7,835 nt of DNA from Tardiphaga sp. GTDB lineage: Bacteria > Pseudomonadota > Alphaproteobacteria > Rhizobiales > Xanthobacteraceae. Below the pieces are notes generated by a model that saw only the letters and a list, made by a program, of their open reading frames with translations, ran no database searches and was not told the DNA's origin. This document shows, one piece after another, positions 6,199-7,835 of this stretch. The stretch covers positions 1 through 7,835 of the forward strand of contig JAQGJF010000206.1 in NCBI GenBank assembly GCA_028290765.1, given 5' to 3'. A program made the position numbers and the translations under genes. How positions within the stretch are numbered: the stretch's first letter is position 1; the number at the start of each line of letters is the position of its first letter.

Positions 6199-6220
6199 GG
6201 AGCATCCACATGAATGCTCC
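6199..6220. promoter_or_regulatory. Inverted repeat, candidate operator of the receiver-EAL gene
   Basis: GGAGCAT (6199-6205) and ATGCTCC (6214-6220) are perfect 7-bp arms around an 8-base spacer, about 80 bases upstream of the ATG at 6117. The 15-bp centre-to-centre spacing and the position suit a site for a dimeric regulator, but no regulator can be named and chance is possible. Confidence 0.3.
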
Positions 6221-6380
6221 AGTAGGGTTAAACGATCAACAGAGACTAGAATTTGAATGATGGCGAGCAAGGAATATTAAGACTTGAGGCAACCGCTCCC
6301 GTAACTGCAGGAGAATTTTCGCCTGCGCTACAGGTGTAACGCGCGTCGGCGCGCGATTGGCGCATGTCGTCGTCGTCAGA

Positions 6381-6424
6381 GGCATGATGATGCCGTGTCG
6401 TCTCCACGACGCATTAATGAATGC
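6381..6424. repeat. Three tandem 5-bp hairpins after the second TctC-type gene
   Basis: GGCAT-GATG-ATGCC (6381-6394), GTCGT-CTCC-ACGAC (6397-6410) and GCATT-AATG-AATGC (6411-6424) each form a 5-bp stem with a 4-base loop, almost without gaps. They start 17 bases beyond the stop of the minus-strand gene at 6442. There is no T-run, so if they matter they would act as a 3'-end barrier or Rho-dependent end rather than a classic terminator. Confidence 0.4.
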
Positions 6425-6441
6425 GGCGTTCCGCGCGCCGA

Positions 6442-7452
6442 TCACTCTGGCTTGATGCCGGCGAATTTGGCGACCTTGCCCCATTTTTCGGTTTCCGCCA
6501 GCACATAGGCCTGCATGTCCTGCGGCGATCCGCCGGCGGGCTCGGCGCCGAGCTTGCGCAAGCGCGCAATGCCGTCCTCGGACCTGATGAACTTGTCGAC
6601 GCTGGCATTGAGCCGGTCGATGATCTCTTTCGGCGTCCTGGCCGGCGCGCCGATGGTGAACCAGGAGGCGGCCTCGTAGCCGGGCACGCCGGCCTCGGCG
6701 ATGGTCGGCAGATCCGGCAGCAGCGGCCACCGCGTCGCGGTCGAGACCGCCAGCGCGCGGATCGAATTGGCCTCGGCGAACGGCTGCGCCGCCGGCAGAT
6801 TGTCGATCATCAGATGGACGCGGCCCGCGATCAGGTCGGTCAGTGCCGGCGCGCTGCCCTTGTAGGTCACATGGGTGATCTCGACGCCGGTCATCGATTT
6901 GAACAGCTCGGTGGAAACATGCGCGGTGCTGCCGAGCCCGGGCGTGCCGTAGAACAATTCGCCCGGCTTGGATTTCGCATAGGCGATCAGTTCCGCGACC
7001 GACTTCACCGGCAGGTTGTTGGTGACCGAACACAGGTTCGGCACCCGCGCGATGATGATGACCGGCGCGATATCCTTGACCGGGTCATAGGTCATGTTCT
7101 TGAACACGAACGGGTTGATGGCGTGGGTGCCGGGCGTGCCGACCACGAAGGTGTAGCCGTCGGCCTCCGCCTTCGCGACATAGTCGGCAGCGATGTTGCC
7201 GCCGGCGCCGGCCTTGTTCTCGACGATGAATTGCTGGCCGAATTCCTCGGATATTTTCGCGGCGACCACCCGCGCCAGGATGTCGGTGGTGCCGCCGGCT
7301 GCGAACGGCACCACGAACCGCACCGGACGCGTCGGCCATGGCTCGGCGCGCGCCCGCCGCGACAACAGCGGCAGGGTGCCCAGCGCGGCGGCACCGCCAA
7401 GGATGACGGAGCGGCGGTTCGGTCGCGAGGGCAGGCGGGTCGCAGCGGTCAT
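6442..7452 (-). CDS. TctC/Bug-family tripartite tricarboxylate transporter substrate-binding protein, Tat-type leader
   Basis: 336 aa from the ATG at 7452, chosen because AAGGA (7462-7466) lies 9 bases upstream; the ATG at 7476 has no such site. The leader has a twin arginine (NRRSVILGG, residues 12-20) before a weakly hydrophobic stretch, with likely cleavage after ARA (36), so export through the Tat system is plausible. Mature landmarks are TRPVRFVVPFAAGGTTD (41-57), VENKAGAGG (77-85), ADGYTF (97-102), YDPVKDIAP (122-130), HVTYKGSAPALTDLIAG (194-210) and LLPDLPTIAEAGVPGYE (244-260). Unlike the first TctC-type protein here, it keeps the ligand-loop aspartate (GGTTD, D57). No TctAB partner is in view. 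The upstream TAXI gene ends 63 bases before it on the same strand, so the two may be co-transcribed. The ligand is unknown. Confidence 0.92.
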   Translation of the reverse strand: MTAATRLPSRPNRRSVILGGAAALGTLPLLSRRARAEPWPTRPVRFVVPFAAGGTTDILARVVAAKISEEFGQQFIVENKAGAGGNIAADYVAKAEADGYTFVVGTPGTHAINPFVFKNMTYDPVKDIAPVIIIARVPNLCSVTNNLPVKSVAELIAYAKSKPGELFYGTPGLGSTAHVSTELFKSMTGVEITHVTYKGSAPALTDLIAGRVHLMIDNLPAAQPFAEANSIRALAVSTATRWPLLPDLPTIAEAGVPGYEAASWFTIGAPARTPKEIIDRLNASVDKFIRSEDGIARLRKLGAEPAGGSPQDMQAYVLAETEKWGKVAKFAGIKPE

Positions 7453-7515
7453 GCAGGACGGTCCTTCGATGGGCAAAACGATGACGCGCTCGTCAGTTGA
7501 TCACGCCATCCGTGG

Positions 7516-7835
7516 TCAGCCGCCGACGCCTTTCTCTTTGAAATATTTCAGCGCGCCGGGATGGAACGGGATCGGCGAGCGGATCTGGATCTGGTTGTCC
7601 AGCGAGAAGCTCTCGGCCTCCTTGTGCACGGCGACGATATCGGCCTTCTTCTCCACCAGCGTCTTGACGATCGCATAGGCGTCGTCGTTGCTCATCTTGT
7701 CGCCGGTGACGATCAGATTCCAGACCTCGGCGATGGAGTTGTCCTTGTCGAGGCCGGCGGCCTCGATGACGCGGAACGCCATCACCTCGGTGGCGCCGCC
7801 GGGAGATCCGGTGGAAACCCGCTTGCCTTTCAGAT
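7516..7835 (-). CDS. TAXI-family TRAP transporter substrate-binding protein, C-terminal part with apparent internal deletion
   Basis: The frame is open from the right window edge, so the N-terminus is missing; about 105 residues are visible. The first part (LKGKRVSTGSPGGATEVMAF, then RVIEAAGLDKD) is the mid-protein glycine-rich motif of TAXI proteins. The last part (AEVWNLIVTGDKMSNDDAYA ... AVHKEAESF ... PIPFHPGALKYFKEKGV) is the family C-terminus. TAXI proteins bind small acids in the periplasm for TRAP permeases. In the family I remember, roughly 100 residues separate these two motifs, including a conserved block that closes the ligand cleft; here they are joined directly at GLDKDNSIAEVW. 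The frame is intact across the join. It may be a non-functional remnant or a shortened protein. Family assignment is sure; the deletion is inferred from memory of the family. Confidence 0.75.
   Translation of the reverse strand, partial: LKGKRVSTGSPGGATEVMAFRVIEAAGLDKDNSIAEVWNLIVTGDKMSNDDAYAIVKTLVEKKADIVAVHKEAESFSLDNQIQIRSPIPFHPGALKYFKEKGVGG

Larger units (their letters stand above)
6118..6441. other. Intergenic region upstream of the receiver-EAL gene
   Basis: A 324-bp stretch with no gene I can support, although the EAL reading frame stays open to 6270. Its left half is comparatively AT-rich and should hold the EAL gene's promoter; CATAAT on the minus strand (6187-6192) is a possible -10 with no good -35. 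An inverted repeat GGAGCAT/ATGCTCC (6199-6205 and 6214-6220) sits just upstream of it. The right half holds a hairpin CGCGCG-TCGG-CGCGCG (6340-6355) and three tandem mini-hairpins (6381-6424). Confidence 0.5.

Noticed and set aside
5434..6213. 259-codon plus-strand frame over the receiver-EAL gene
   Set aside because: Antisense shadow; the minus strand has both domains in one frame.
6118..6270. N-terminal extension of the receiver-EAL protein to an ATG at 6270
   Set aside because: The 51 extra residues resemble no domain, the DNA is AT-richer, and the extension would cover the likely promoter and the inverted repeat.
6421..7500. 359-codon plus-strand frame over the second TctC gene
   Set aside because: Longer than the real gene but of shadow composition; the minus strand has all TctC landmarks.

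Overview
The window is GC-rich DNA. Its codon use, its repeat content and the presence of two TctC/Bug-type binding proteins plus a TAXI-type one suggest an alphaproteobacterium of the Bradyrhizobium/Rhodopseudomonas group (Nitrobacteraceae). That placement is inference; no rRNA or other marker gene is present. No phage, transposase, CRISPR, tRNA or rRNA gene was seen. This is chromosomal housekeeping and accessory sequence, and I see no defined new multi-gene system.

Layout. 1-289 (minus) is the start of a PaaI-like hotdog thioesterase cut by the window edge. It diverges from a CoA-diphosphatase-like Nudix hydrolase (534-1166, plus). The 244 bp between them hold two palindromic elements, one with perfect 25-bp arms. 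Next, all on plus, are a TctC/Bug-type periplasmic binding protein (1278-2255, GTG start with a strong ribosome binding site) and a secreted protein of unknown function with a lysozyme-like sequence signature (2335-3525). A 206-bp element bounded by perfect 38-bp inverted repeats lies between that gene and a convergent small secreted protein (3825-4130, minus). Upstream of the small gene is a four-copy 15-bp tandem repeat, followed by a divergent six-cysteine secreted protein (4403-4882, plus).

The rest of the window is on the minus strand. A RocR-like receiver-EAL protein (4915-6117) has lost its phosphoacceptor aspartate and some EAL active-site residues. After a 324-bp gap with several small hairpins come a second TctC/Bug binding protein with a twin-arginine-type leader (6442-7452) and, 63 bp upstream of it, the C-terminal part of a TAXI-type TRAP binding protein (7516 to the window edge). 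The TAXI protein appears to lack the middle of its domain.

How the genes relate. The common theme is export: five of the eight genes carry a visible export signal or belong to a periplasmic family that does. Both TctC proteins and the TAXI protein are 'orphan' here, with no membrane permease genes in view. The TctC2 and TAXI genes may form one transcription unit. The other genes look like independent units separated by repeats. The most interesting points are the degenerate receiver-EAL protein, the apparent internal deletion in the TAXI gene, the lysozyme-like secreted protein, the 15-bp tandem repeat and the palindromic elements.
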